A DNA stretch of 64,000 nt, from the NCBI GenBank assembly GCA_010405405.1, contig MU004231.1, positions 4,142,884 to 4,206,883 on the forward strand, written 5' to 3'. This DNA comes from Microthyrium microscopicum. Taxonomy: Eukaryota; Ascomycota; Dothideomycetes; Microthyriales; Microthyriaceae. Under the pieces are notes generated by a model. That model did not search any database. It saw only the letters and a list, made by a program, of their open reading frames with translations, and was not told the origin of the DNA. Within the stretch, counting starts at the first letter, position 1; every line of letters starts with the position of its first letter. The position numbers and the translations under genes are program-made. This document shows, piece by piece, positions 1 through 11,328 of the stretch.

Positions 1-298
1 GCTGGGTACTAATCTCGTTTATAAGTTCCGACTGGAGCATTCGTGTGTATTAAACTCAGAATTGTCAACTACGTCGGTTGAGAGTCTCATCTCTCGACTT
101 AGCATACAGGTCTCAAAATCTAGAGAGCTTCTTGCACGAAGATAATAGATCCTCAAACATGGTGAATCGCTTTGAGAGTTGGTGGCGAGACAAATGTAGG
201 TTGGTGCATTTATACAGATGGTCTGTGACTAATATTGAAAACTTAACTTGTTGACGTGCCAGTATTTCTGTCAGTATAAATAGTCAGAGCTCAATCGT
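1..298. other. intergenic, no gene seen
   Basis: No reading frame with an ATG and coding-like composition is visible here. A TATA-like run lies near 275-280 on the plus strand, but no convincing plus-strand gene follows it. Confidence 0.4.
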
Positions 299-321
299 GA
301 TGTTCCCAGGCAGGGAACATC
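299..321. repeat. perfect 9-bp inverted repeat
   Basis: The arm GATGTTCCC (299-307) is followed by a 5-nt spacer and its exact reverse complement (313-321). It lies just after a TATA-like run and could be a dimer binding site or a small hairpin. The function is unknown. Confidence 0.6.
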
Positions 322-728
322 AAGGAAGAGAGCCCGCCCCTGAATGGAACTGCCCATTTGAGAACATTGCCAGCAATTTTGACCCAACCTTCACCCCATT
401 TGACCCAATTGATTTCCTTGTTAACCTTTGGAATCTCTTTCTCTTTCGGCATCTCTTGTCCAGGAATGTCATCTTTGCTTGGAGGATACTGATTGATACA
501 AGTTTTAACTTGTATGTGATCTTGGTATATACATGTAGGCATCCAATTTACGGCCGCAATGCTTCTCCTGCTCAAAGCAGTTCCGTCATTTGGCTTCGCG
601 GTGGCGTCGCGGGCAGCAGTGTTCACTGTGCCGTGGGTGGAGGTGATTATTGAAGTGAATTAGTCCAAGAGCTTTGGAGTAGACGTGGTATTGGACAACA
701 CTGAACACGAAATGCGACTGGAGCAAGG

Positions 729-962
729 CTAAGTTGCCATTCCATCATGCTGAGGAACAGACCAACGATCAACTGACGTCGGACGAGAAAACGATGGGGA
801 CAACTTACAATCGGTCGTATCATCTCTGTTATCTATCGACGTACCCATCCCCTTCAGGGAAGTCATTGGATGGTGTATTGAGCCTTGCGGAACAGGTAAA
901 GCCAAAGTAGTAACGGAAAGGAAACATACTGCTGAGATAAGTGAAGAAACAATTCGACGCAT
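729..962 (-). CDS. putative small secreted peptide
   Basis: A 77-residue frame starts at the ATG at 962. The first 20 or so residues form a classic secretion signal: two Arg, then a hydrophobic core (IVSSLISAVCFLSVTTLALP), with a likely cut after TTLA. The remaining peptide is short, polar and almost Cys-free. A TATAAAG box lies on the minus strand at 1075-1069, about 110 nt before the ATG, which suits a fungal promoter. A GTAAGT donor at 808 with a CAG acceptor ending at 701 offers an alternative spliced form with a different short C-terminus. The family is not recognised. A secreted peptide or effector-like product is an inference from the signal and the size only. Confidence 0.4.
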   Translation of the reverse strand: MRRIVSSLISAVCFLSVTTLALPVPQGSIHHPMTSLKGMGTSIDNRDDTTDCKLSPSFSRPTSVDRWSVPQHDGMAT

Positions 963-1028
963 CTTGGCTTTGCGGGAAAGGATTTCAATTGGTTTATTCC
1001 ACTGAGCAATTGAGGTAAAAGTTGACAA

Positions 1029-1711
1029 GAAGAGACTGAAGGCTGCTGCTGAAGATGGTAATGCCTGTCTTTATAGACACCCGTCCTTCAGGGTGGAGAA
1101 GAGCAATACACAACTTGTATGACTCTCCCCATTATTTCTACATGATAATATCATGTTAGTCGACCAGTACCAAATACATTGAGTCCACCAAAGCATGGCA
1201 TGCTCCCATCGAATGTGATGTCGCCCAGTTGTATATCAACTGAAAGCGAGTGCCCGCTTTGGATCCCTTAAATCTAGTTAATACTCAAAAGTATTAACTA
1301 AATTCAAGTTGACCTACGGATCTCTTCTTTCAATCTGGTGATCCAAATTATTCAAACCGAGGTTGTACTTCGAAGCTGAATTCATCGTACGTTTGACCAT
1401 GCACTTCGAGCTCGATGCCGATGAACAAAATATCCAATTGCATTCTCACGTCCATGAACAACTCAAAGTATCCAATTTTCTGCCTTGATATTGATGCAGT
1501 TCAGCAGCGGTGACCTGTTGAAGGAAGAGATGAGGTAAAAGTCCAAGTTCCGAATCGCAACCCCCTGATTGGCCCGTGCCATTTTCAACATCATTCGACT
1601 TTCAACCTCCCAAATCTTCACCATTGTCCCATCTCTCCGAACCTCAATCGCCCACACGACCGGCCCTTCGACCCTAATCTCGCGCCTCTCCACTCCCTTA
1701 TCGCATTCGAA
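1029..1711. other. intergenic, promoter side of cox6
   Basis: About 680 nt lie between the putative peptide gene (minus) and COX6 (plus), a head-to-head arrangement. The TATA box of the peptide gene is at 1069-1075 and a perfect hairpin sequence is at 1275-1300. No coding region was seen. Confidence 0.5.
1275..1300. repeat. perfect 11-bp inverted repeat with 4-nt loop
   Basis: TAGTTAATACT (1275-1285), loop CAAA, then the exact reverse complement (1290-1300). It is AT-rich and could form a cruciform or a hairpin in RNA, or mark the ends of a lost short element. It lies between two divergent genes. Confidence 0.6.
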
Positions 1712-2415
1712 ATGTCCTCGCTGCACATTCTGCGCGCTGCTGCCCGCTGCAGCTTCAGACCGGCGGCTCGATTCACACCCGCGAGCAGACTGCTCGTGCA
1801 ACGTACACAGGTCAAGACATTCAGCGCTGTCGCACCGCTACGTAGCGCTGCACATGAGAATGAATCGTTCGAAGAGTTTTCAGAACGGTAGGACTGGGTT
1901 CTTGGAGTTTATGGGATAGCGTGCTGAATTGGAGATGTAGATACGAGAACGAGTTCAATGCGGTCAACGATGTTTTTGAGCTTCAGGTACGATATTCTTC
2001 GGAGGTCCGGACAGTTGCAGCCTTCAATTGGCGGGGCATTGCAATACGGAGGGTTGTGCTTGGAAAGCGGAACATTTTGCTAATGGTTTTCGCAGCGTAA
2101 CTTGAACAACGCCTTCGCCTACGATCTTGTCCCATCTCCATCGGTCATCACTGCTGCTCTTCGAGCTGCTCGTCGAGTCAATGACTTCCCAACGGCTGTA
2201 CGAATTTTCGAGGGTAAGTTTCATAGCTTCATACGGCTTAGTTAATGAGTAGATTTATACTCTCTTTGGAACAACTTGGCTAACACTATTTTCCAGGCGT
2301 CAAGTTCAAGGTCGAGAACCCTCAACAATACGAGGAATACCTACGCGAGTTGGAACCAATACGGCAAGAACTGGGCATCAGTCTGAAGGAGTGGATGTAT
2401 CCTGACCACGCATAA
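1712..2415 (+). CDS. cox6: cytochrome c oxidase subunit 6 (mammalian subunit Va)
   Basis: Nuclear-encoded subunit of respiratory complex IV in the mitochondrial inner membrane, on the matrix side. Four exons: 1712-1887, 1941-1986, 2096-2213, 2297-2415, giving 152 residues. All junctions are GT-AG and in phase. Residues 1-40 are rich in Arg, Ala and Ser with almost no acidic residues, as in a mitochondrial import signal. The mature part begins near SAAHENESFEEFSERYENEF and carries the family hallmarks FAYDLVPSPSVI, AARRVNDFPTAVRIFEGVK and the C-terminal LGISLKEWMYPDHA. Length fits the fungal family. It is tail-to-tail with the proteasome gene downstream. Confidence 0.93.
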
Positions 2416-2749
2416 GGGGAAAGCGAGTAGGATATAATTCAGCAACCGGGGCTTTTGCCATACATAGACCAAGAAGAAAGCTCAAAAAGAGTGTGTATTA
2501 TCAAGAGAATTTATGTTTGCTTACTGGTGACGTTGTCGGGCGGCTAGTGGTTTAGTCAAATGGCCAGCGCGCTTTGAATTTATAGGTTAGATTCAATACC
2601 TATACAGGAATGGTTTGAACGGACGCCAAGTTGATGTTAAAGTTGGACAATCACGCAGTGTTAAGGCCAGTCAGATGGGTGTACACGACCTGTGATTATC
2701 TATATATCCTCTTAGGATCTTCAATCGCTAGTTTTGGTTATAGGCTAGA
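2416..2749. other. shared 3' region between cox6 and the proteasome gene
   Basis: The two genes converge here. It presumably holds both 3' untranslated regions. No other feature was recognised. Confidence 0.5.
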
Positions 2750-3694
2750 CTATATGTCCTCATCGCCTGCGTCACCTGCTCCTCGAGTAGGCAGAGTTGT
2801 CGTGCCACTTGCACCAGCAGCACCCTGTCTTCCTGGTCTTCGAGCAGCTTCCTCTTGCTTCTCATTGTTGATCTCCTCGACATACTTCTCAATCGCCTCC
2901 GTACCAAGCAACTCGAGTGTTCCACCAGGCTCCATCACAGCAATCTCAATGTTCTTGGCACCAGTTTGGACAACCTCCAACAATGAACGCACAGTCAACT
3001 TGACAGTCTCCTCACGATCCATATCCGGCTTGTGATTACGCTCCAAGAACTCTCTCACCGTCTTTGAACTCCGACCAATCGCATTAGCCTTCCTATACCA
3101 CTGTTAGCCCACCATTCTTCATCCATTTCTACTTGACTCACCAAGCACTGTAAATTCCACTCGGCTCCGTCTGATAAAGTCTCGGCACCTTATCATTCAA
3201 ATCGAATCCCACAACCAACGTACTAATCCCAAACGGTCTCACACCACCCGCCTGCGTAAACCGCTGCTGCACACCCGCAATATACCGCGTAATGTACTCA
3301 ATGCTCACCGGATCCTCCACCGTCAGCCGATGGCTTTGAGCTTCAACGCGCGCATTGTCAACCAGGATGCGTGCGTCAGCGTTGAGGCCGGCGAAAGCGA
3401 GAGCGACGTGATTGTCGACGAGACAGATTTTGGAGGGCGTGATGCGTGTGTCTTGGAGTTTCATGGCGGAACGCTTTTCGCAGCCGAGAACGACGATGTG
3501 GGCGCCTTTGACGCCTACGGCGCAGGTTCCGCGTTTTACGGCTTCTTGGGCATATTCGACTTGGAAGACGTGGCCGTCGGGGGAGAAGACTTGGGGTTGT
3601 TAGTATGTTTTGGTGGGATAGGAATTGGGTGGTGGGGTCATGGGCTGTGAGAGATGTATGTACCTGAGAGAGCGCGGTCGTAGCCTGATGCCAT
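2750..3694 (-). CDS. PRE6: 20S proteasome subunit alpha-4 (PSMA7/Pre6)
   Basis: Structural alpha-ring subunit of the 20S proteasome core; alpha subunits gate the chamber and are not themselves catalytic. Three exons on the minus strand: 3694-3664, 3589-3142, 3092-2750, giving 273 residues. The first coding exon is only 31 nt and ends in the alpha-subunit signature, which continues in exon 2 as [20 protein letters not shown]. Other conserved blocks are [73 protein letters not shown] and [13 protein letters not shown]. These match human PSMA7 and yeast Pre6 better than other alpha types. The tail after residue 240 is Gly/Ala-rich and ends acidic, which is typical of a variable alpha tail. Confidence 0.93.
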
Positions 3695-4191
3695 GTTGGA
3701 GATTGGAGAGAGGTGTCGGGGTTTATAGTAGAAGAGAGTTGAAGTTAGAAGAGGGGAATTGAAGAGTTGAAAATGCTAGGTCGGTGTGATGGGAGCAGGC
3801 AGGCGCGGCCGCGTAGTTTGAGAATGAGCAATGGCTTAGAAAGGCACCGGTGGATTTTGGATTCTGCGACTGAATATCGAACAGTATCAATCACTCCGGG
3901 GGCTCTGACGTGTAGAAAGAGGATGAAAGAAGCTCGAAGGTAGTAGTTCAAAGGTATATCAACAATTGTCTTCAAAGTTTAGATGCATTTGGTGGATGGA
4001 AGCTAGAGCTCAAGCAACCGTGCAACCCTAGACCTGATTAAGCTAGCCACATGGCGCGCTTGCTATTTTCGCGTGGCTGAAGCTGACATCATGCAGAATT
4101 TCAATATCAAACTCGCATTGATATTACAACCCCACCTGGCCACTCTTTGATAACGCCGTGATGCTGAACTTCCCTACCGGTATACAGTCCA
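3695..4191. other. divergent promoter region
   Basis: About 500 nt separate the start codons of the proteasome gene (minus) and D-2-hydroxyglutarate dehydrogenase (plus). No coding region was found. It presumably carries both promoters. Confidence 0.5.
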
Positions 4192-5931
4192 ATGGCCAGT
4201 CCTAGCCAAGTGTCACGCCTAGCGGTGAGAGCTGCACTCTCTGCTGGCCGCAAAGCTTCTTGTAGAGCTCCAGCTCGACTCGCTCCCATTGTCCAAGCGA
4301 GATCATGGAGCTCATCCCAGCCGAGACGAGCCGCCACCAAGAAGGTCAAATTGACTAGAGAAACGTTTGTTTCCTAAGTAAATTATCAGATCATGTTGCT
4401 AAAATTGTATTAGCTATCCTGAGCTGAAACGCCGGGATAACTTTGCGCAAGTCACCGCCGAAGATGTCGACTTCTTCAAGTCCGTTCTCGGCTCAGACAG
4501 TGCCATCCTCGAATCCATATCCTCGCCCGCCGCCGAGGCAGATATCACACCTTTCAACAGTGACTGGATGAACAAGTATCAAGGTCAGAGCCGCGTCGTC
4601 TTGCGTCCCGAATCTACAGAGCAAGTCAGCAAGATTCTGAAATACTGCAATGACAAGAAATTGGCTGTTGTGCCACAAGGCGGAAATACAGGTCTAGTCG
4701 GTGGGTCTGTGCCTGTTTTCGACGAGATTGTCATTAGTCTGGGACGCATGAATAAGATTCAGTCCTTTGACGATCTTACTGGTATTCTTGTGGCGGATGC
4801 TGGTGTTATTCTGGAAGTGGCGGATCAACATTTGGCTGAGAAAGGGTACATCTTCCCTCTGGATCTAGGTGCAAAAGGATCTTGTCATATTGGTGGCAAT
4901 GTGGCGACGAATGCTGGAGGCTTACGACTGTTGAGATACGGAAGTTTGCATGGAACTGTTCTCGGAATTGAGGCAGTTTTACCAGATGGAACGATTGTAG
5001 ATGATCTCTCCAAACTGAGGAAAAACAACACTGGCTACGATTTGAAACAGCTATTTATTGGAGCTGAAGGCACTCTAGGAATTATTACGGCCATATCGAT
5101 CCTCTGTCCGCAACGATCCCCGGCAGTAAACGTCGCCTATCTTGGCTTGGAAAGCTTCGATAAAGTCCTTCAAGTGTTTGTCGAAGCAAAGAAAAAGCTA
5201 GGCGAAATTCTCTCGGCGTTTGAACTCATGGATAGCAGAGCGCAGAACATGATTCGCATACACCGTGACCTTGACGCTGGCGTTCTTGAAGGAGACCACC
5301 CTTTTTATTGTCTCATTGAGACTAGTGGCTCTGATGCCGATGCAGACTACAAGAAAGTTGAAGCATTTCTAAGCGACATAATGGAGAAGGATCTTGTCCA
5401 GGACGGTACATTGGCGGATAACCAGACACAAATAGCCGATCTTTGGAGCTGGCGAGAAGGCATTCCGGAAGCACTTGGCCATTTTGGAGGTTGCTATAAA
5501 TACGATCTCTCGATCCCCCTGCGAGAACTCTATCAATTGGTGGATGATACCAGAGAACGCATGAATAAAGCCGGCATTGTTGGATCCACTGATGAATTCC
5601 CAGTCGTGGATGTTGTGGGCTATGGCCATATGGGTGATGGCAATTTGCACTTGAATGTGCCTACTCGCCGTTTTGACAAGAAAGTTGAAGAAGTTTTGGA
5701 GCCCTACGTATATGAATGGGTAGCGAAGAGGAACGGAAGCATCAGTGCTGAGCATGGCTTGGGTATTGCAAAGAAACCATTCATTGGATATTCGAGAAGT
5801 GATAATATGCTTGGTCTGATGCGCATGGTCAAGAATACATTTGATCCGGTAAGTTACAATTTGATTCTGAGTGTTTGCATTTACTGATTAGACTCCAGAA
5901 TGGTATCATGAATCCATACAAGTACATTTAG
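4192..5931 (+). CDS. DLD2: mitochondrial D-2-hydroxyglutarate dehydrogenase (FAD-linked)
   Basis: FAD enzyme that oxidises D-2-hydroxyglutarate (related enzymes use D-lactate), passing electrons on in mitochondria. Three exons: 4192-4364, 4414-5848, 5899-5931, giving 546 residues. The first 45 residues are Arg/Ala/Ser-rich, an import signal. The FAD-binding PCMH domain shows VVPQGGNTGLVGGSVP and CHIGGNVATNAGGLRLLRYG. The C-terminal domain shows the metal-site motif GYGHMGDGNLHLN, then SAEHGLG and an ending in NGIMNPYKYI. The set matches the D2HGDH/Dld2 branch rather than cytochrome-linked D-lactate dehydrogenase. The first intron uses an unusual GTTTGT donor; it is supported by phase and by the joined sequence RETYPELKRR. 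The last coding exon is only 33 nt. Confidence 0.9.
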
Positions 5932-6409
5932 CTACTGGGTTTGAAGTTGACGATGTAGATGCAATATACCCGAGCGAAGTAATCGTCGTCTCATTCTTCT
6001 GATAACGGCACAGCCAACTGAGTTGACAAAATAAGTCGTGCTCCAATCGACTCCGCTGGCTCATATGCTATTTTCTGTTGTCGAGTGCTTTGTTTCTCGG
6101 AGATAGTGTTCAGATTTGGTTATCTCATCGACTGTGATGGGGATTATCGCATCCTTTGATTAAAGAGGCCAAGGAAGCCATTCCCGTCGCTGGGAGTATG
6201 CCATCTACTTTGCCATTCAGTTGACAGCTTGATCGCTCGTGATACCTCCTCTACTAATAGCTTCTAGTGTAAATGCGACATTTCGCTCCCATACAATAAC
6301 TCATGCGCCCAAGAATGCACCCGCTTCATTATAAACTTGACCATCCAGGCCCAGCCAACTTTTGTACATTATCATATATCGCCATCATCACAACACCTCC
6401 TTTCTCCCA
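5932..6409. other. convergent 3' regions, no gene seen
   Basis: The plus-strand dehydrogenase and the minus-strand CHY gene converge here. Short frames present lack coding character. Confidence 0.45.
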
Positions 6410-6851
6410 TCAACCAGCCTTATCCATCAAAATCTCATCAATCTCTCTCTCCATACTCTTACTCCGCAATCTTTCATCCCTCAACATCCTACTATCCTTC
6501 CTCACATCCTCGCCCTCCACCTCCAGCTTCATCTGCGGCTCAATAGCCTCGATGACAAAGTGATTATCGCAGTGTGGACAAAATTCGTCCGCCTCGTCGA
6601 ATTCGGCGGCATCTTTGCGGAAACACTTTTTGCACTTTTTGCAGGCGAATACCATTTCGATGGCTTTTTGGAGTTCGTGGGTCTCGCTCTCGGCGTGGCA
6701 GGCGGCGCAGTCGAACCATTTGCGGCAGCAGGGGGAGCGGATGGCGACTTGGGCGTTTAGGACGTGTTTACTGTGAGGAGAGTGGTGTTAGAGGGGCGCG
6801 GAAGGGGGAAAAGGCGGGAGGAGAGGAGGGAGAGGAGAGGGCGTACCACAT
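6410..6851 (-). CDS. CHY-type zinc-finger protein
   Basis: Small metal-binding protein of the CHY zinc-finger family. Yeast Hot13, an intermembrane-space helper of Tim13, belongs to the same broad family, but this protein's role is not shown by the sequence. Two exons: 6851-6847 and 6770-6410, giving 121 residues. The first coding exon is only five bases (ATGTG); splicing GTACGC...CAG then gives MCKHVLNAQVAIRSPCCRKW, which is the family's usual N-terminus as I recall it and explains the choice of start. Paired metal ligands follow: CCRKWFDCAACHAE, FACKKCKKCFRK and EFCPHCDNH. The last 45 residues are charged and probably helical. It is head-to-head with the 5-phosphatase gene. Confidence 0.82.
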
Positions 6852-7506
6852 TGCGCAGAGATGCAGCGAAAGTTGGCGCGGGTGTTTTGATTTCTATTGC
6901 TGGTGATGTTGGTGGTGATGTTGGATACTTTGTGGTTGGTGAAGAGTTATGTTGGTGGAAACGGTGAAGAAGATGTTGGTGGGAGAAAGATCAACAAACG
7001 CCACAAAAAGTTGCCATATGGGTTGGACCTGCCTCAACATTCATGTCCAAGACCAACCAAGACATCTCTCTGTCTCTCCATAGTATGCTGCCTGCCAATA
7101 CATACAACATCGTCTCCAAACAGTAATTTCCCGCTCATAATATCTTAGAGTACTCTTCAGACTTCTTCGTCCCACTGTCTCTCCTTCATCTCAACAACTA
7201 CTACTCCACACCCTCCCTTGCCAACTTGCCTTAACCTGCCAGTTACCCAGCTGCATACCGTAACCCTCAATTATATCCCGCTCTCCTGACACCCTACGCT
7301 ATTATCATACCCTTTACCGCTCTTTCCGTCGCTTGAACATACAATCCCGTCGACTACTTTATTTCTTGTCCTACCTTGAGACTCTCCTCATACTGGAACT
7401 CGGCAAGCGTCAGCGTAATACAGCGTGGGGTTGTGACATGTTACATCACGCATGGAAGAGTGGAAATCTTGGAATCTGAGCACTTCCAGCCGGATATCCG
7501 GTTCTC
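6852..7506. other. divergent promoter and 5' leader region
   Basis: About 650 nt lie between the CHY gene and the 5-phosphatase gene. The second half (7070-7480) is pyrimidine-rich on the plus strand, typical of fungal promoter/leader DNA. A 5' UTR intron is possible but was not proven. Confidence 0.5.
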
Positions 7507-10500
7507 ATGGACGTTCAAGAGGAGGGAAATCATGATGGCTCGTCCATCAAGCCAGTATCATCGCTACGGAACAAGTGGGAGAGCTTAATCCAAGGACATG
7601 CCGCTACACCAGACAAGCCAGGACCAGTTATACCTGCGAGGCCAAGTAGGAAAGATGGCGGCGCAACCATAGGCAATCAAAGAGACGACTCTACAGGCGC
7701 ATCAGAAACCAGAGGAAATGTGCGAGCGTCGTTGGATATTCCTCGTCCTCATGGACTTTATAACTCTTCGGCGCATCAAGCCCAATTGGAATCGATGGTT
7801 TCTCCAGTTAGAGAGGATTCTGGACCGCAGACTCCTAGGACAAAGGCTAGGCCAGCTTCCATGATATCCATGTCTCCTTCGAGATCTCCTCCACGTGTAT
7901 ATGTTGATTCTCCAAAATCCAATCTTCGTCTCCAAACACGGCCAACAAATATCTTTCAGTCTCCGCCAGATATTCGAACAAGTCAGACTACGTCAGGCTC
8001 GCCCACATCACCTACAGCGCCAAATAGATTCAAACTCCCAAACAGGGTGGGAACGCCGGTTGTAGATTCACCCTCTATGCCTCTATTTCAACCATCGCCT
8101 CGAGTGATTCCTGTGACAGATCCGCGCAAACCGTCGTCGCGAATTTCTCCCACTCGAGGAACGGCTTCAGCAAACAATTCTGTCCCGCCACCTATCAACC
8201 GAGCCGGGAAGCCAAAAGCGTTCTCAACCCCGCAACCTCGAAAGATGAATGATAGTCTTGCAGCTCCAGTAAACCATGATATCGACGAGGACAAGGTGTC
8301 TCCTTTCAGCACACCTCCAAGTGAGCCCGAAAGTCCCCCAGCGCTAGACCTACCTCCTCCCATACCAGAATTCTCAAAACCAAAGCAAACTCCTGTTGCC
8401 CAGGCCAGAGACAACTACTTCAGTAGACCGCCCAGACGGCAAGCTGAAGAACACCCTCCTCCGATCAAGCCGCCGAGGCCGACACAGCATGTCGACGAGC
8501 CAGCTACGCCTTTAAGAGGGGACCGGATTCTGCCGCCTCCAATACTACCACCGCGGCGAGATAATGTTCAAGAAAAGCAACCGCCGCAACCCCCTCAATC
8601 TCGCGCGAGATCACCGCATCCTCCACTCCCACCGCAATCTCGAGCACGATCGCCAAAACCACCCTTTCCTCCTCCAGAGCCCCCTGTTAGAAGATCAATG
8701 GATCAAGAGCCTAGATCAACACAACGGAATGTGACGGACGTATCGCGACCCTCTCTAGATAATGATATGATTACTCGTCATCGTAATCAAGACCCTCGCA
8801 ATCTAATACCACCACGCCGAACTGCCACTACAAAGGACCTATCTAGTCTTCCACCTCCGCCACGTCCTCCAAGAACCGATACTCTAAACAATGCTCGAAG
8901 ACAATCTCCGCCGCGGCTATCTGGGGATACTTTAATACCGGGTAGGCGGGGATCAAGACCTCGTGCTCTGGACTCGGAAGACGATGAAGACGAACAATCT
9001 CCAGAACGCAGTACTCCATCAATGGATGATTTTCCTGATGCCTCTCAAGCAAATAGAAGACCACCTAGATTCCTTGAAAAGCCGCATGAGATATTTACCA
9101 AATACGAGACAAAACTCTTCGCCGTGTGTGGCGAGTATTTATGTACTTCAGGTTACATAACTCGCGCATGGAACCTCGTCACTGGGGAGCTATTGCTTAA
9201 TTTGCCTCATGGCGAACACGTAAAGGCTACTTCCCTAGCATTCAAACATGCACGGGATGTTGAAGACGAGGGAAAGCGGATATGGGTGGGAACAAATAAT
9301 GGTGAACTTCACGAGATTGATATTCCAAGCAAGTCCATCATTGCTAGCCGACTCGACGCTCATTCACGCTCCAGTATTGTCAAGATCCACCGACAGATAC
9401 AAGACATGTGGTCCATCGACGAGGAAGGCAAGCTCATGGTCTGGGCCCCAGGAGAAGACGGAACGCCAAGTTTGGACTTGTCTCCCAGCCTGTATCGAAT
9501 ACCTCCCAAGCCTAATTTCATCCTTATATTGGAAAATAGGCTCTGGATCGGCATACAAAAAGGGATATGGGTATACGAACACGATCCCAGCGAACGAACT
9601 GCCCGACAACTCACGAAAAGCCCACTTACTCAACATGGAGTCGGCGACGTGACATCTGGAACCATTGTTACTGGCCAAGCAGATCGCGTGTACTTTGGCC
9701 ACAATGATGGCCGTATCACCATATACAACCGTAAAGACTTTTCGTTCATTGGAGTTGTTCAAGTCAGAGAATACAAAATCAGCTCCTTGGTTGGCGTTGG
9801 TAATTATCTCTGGGCTGGCTTTTATACCGGCATGATATATGTCTATGATACCTCCACTCAACCCTGGAAAGTTCTCAAGGATTGGAAAGCTCACGAAGGT
9901 ACTCTGTTTGGTGTCCAGGTTGACAAAACGAGTATCTGGAAACTTGATCGCCTTCAAGTCGCTTCGCTTGGAACAGACGGAGCTGTAAGATTATGGGACG
10001 GAATGATGACTGATGACTGGCTCGAGAATGATATGCAATTAAGCGATGAGCAATTTTGCACTTTCAACGAAATCACAGCCAGCGTCCTAACATGGAACGC
10101 TGGTGCTTCAAAACCATCAAGTCTCAGAAACGACGATCGAGACAACAACTTCTTCCGGGAGTATCTCTCTGGTTCAGAACCGTCAGACATCTACATCTTT
10201 GGTTTCCAAGAGCTCGTCGATCTCGAAGATGCTGGCAGCACTCGCCGCGACGTCACATCTCAAGTGATGAAGAAGATGTTCAAGCGCGACAAGAAAAAAG
10301 ATGGCGCCTCAGATTCACACTCCCAAGAGCGCATGCGCCACCAATATCTCGACTGGAAAAACCACATCGCCCGCATGCTCGACGAAAATATGCCCTCCGA
10401 CACTACCTACCAGCTTTTGCACACCTCCAACCTTGTCGGCCTCTTCACCTGTATCTTTGTCAAAGACAGCATCCGTCCCCGTATCGATAGTCTCGATGCC

Positions 10501-11328
10501 GCTCAAATCCGCCTCGGCATGGGCGGCCATCTTGGTAACAAAGGCGCCCTCGTAGTCCGCTTTCTCCTCGACGATTCCTCTCTGTGCTTCCTCAACTGCC
10601 ATCTCGCAGCCGGTCAACGACACACGCGCCAACGCAACGAAAACGTCGCCGCAATCATGGAATCCACGCCCCTCCCCACCGCCTCTCATGCTTCTGTGCG
10701 CGCAGCCAGTTTCGTCGGCGGTGGCGATGGCAGCATGGTGCTAGATCACGAGATATGTATTCTGAACGGCGATCTCAACTACCGCATCGACAGCACGCCC
10801 CGTGACACCATCTTTGCAGAGCTACGCCGCGGCCAGCTACACAAGCTGCTTGAGCGCGATCAGCTGCTCGTCAGTCGACGACGAAATCCAGGCTTTCGGT
10901 TGAGAGCGTTTGAGGAGCGGCCGTTGACATTTGCGCCAACGTACAAGTATGATGTGGGGACAGATACATATGACTCGAGCGAGAAGAAACGTGCACCAGC
11001 CTGGTGTGATCGTGTATTGTATCGTGGGCTTGGGCGCATAAAGATGGATGAGTATAAGCGTTGGGAAGTACGGACGAGTGACCATCGGCCGGTGAGCGGA
11101 AGGTTCCGTGTGAGAGTGAAGACGGTGAGGCCGGAGGAGAGGGAACGGGTTCGGCTAGAGGGAGAGCGGAGGTTTGAGGAGGTTAAGATGAAGGTGGGCA
11201 TGGATATCAAGTAAGTTTACATTGCTATCATCGACAAGATGTAGTGGCTAACAGAAATTAGGCTCGATTATCTGGTTAATGTGCTGGGTATGAATGAGAA
11301 GGAGGCTATGAGACGCCTAACGGCGTAG
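7507..11328 (+). CDS. inositol polyphosphate 5-phosphatase with WD40-like repeats
   Basis: Predicted to remove the 5-phosphate from phosphoinositides or soluble inositol phosphates, acting at membranes. Two exons, 7507-11210 and 11262-11328, giving 1256 residues. Residues 1-510 are disordered and very rich in Pro, Ser and Arg with PPLP/PPRPP-type SH3 ligands. Residues about 520-840 look like a WD40 propeller (VWVGTNNGELHEID, DRVYFGHNDGRI, LWAGFYTGMIYVYD, SLGTDGAVRLWDG). The phosphatase domain follows at about 850-1205 with GNKGALVVRF, LNCHLAAG (near 1030), LNGDLNYRI (near 1085), PAWCDRVLYR (near 1164) and SDHRPV (near 1192). The small second exon adds a UBA-like tail, LVNVLGMNEKEAMRRL. Yeast synaptojanins have a Sac1 domain instead, so this is the WD40-type branch. 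The start at 7507 is the first suitable ATG; an upstream non-coding exon is possible. Confidence 0.88.

Noticed and set aside
291-626. Minus-strand open frame of 111 codons at the left edge.
   Set aside because: It has no ATG near its start, no family resemblance and no splice-compatible join to the secreted-peptide frame.
3330-3650. Plus-strand frame opposite proteasome alpha-4 with Gly/Asp-rich product.
   Set aside because: It is antisense to a highly conserved exon and has no promoter or start context of its own.
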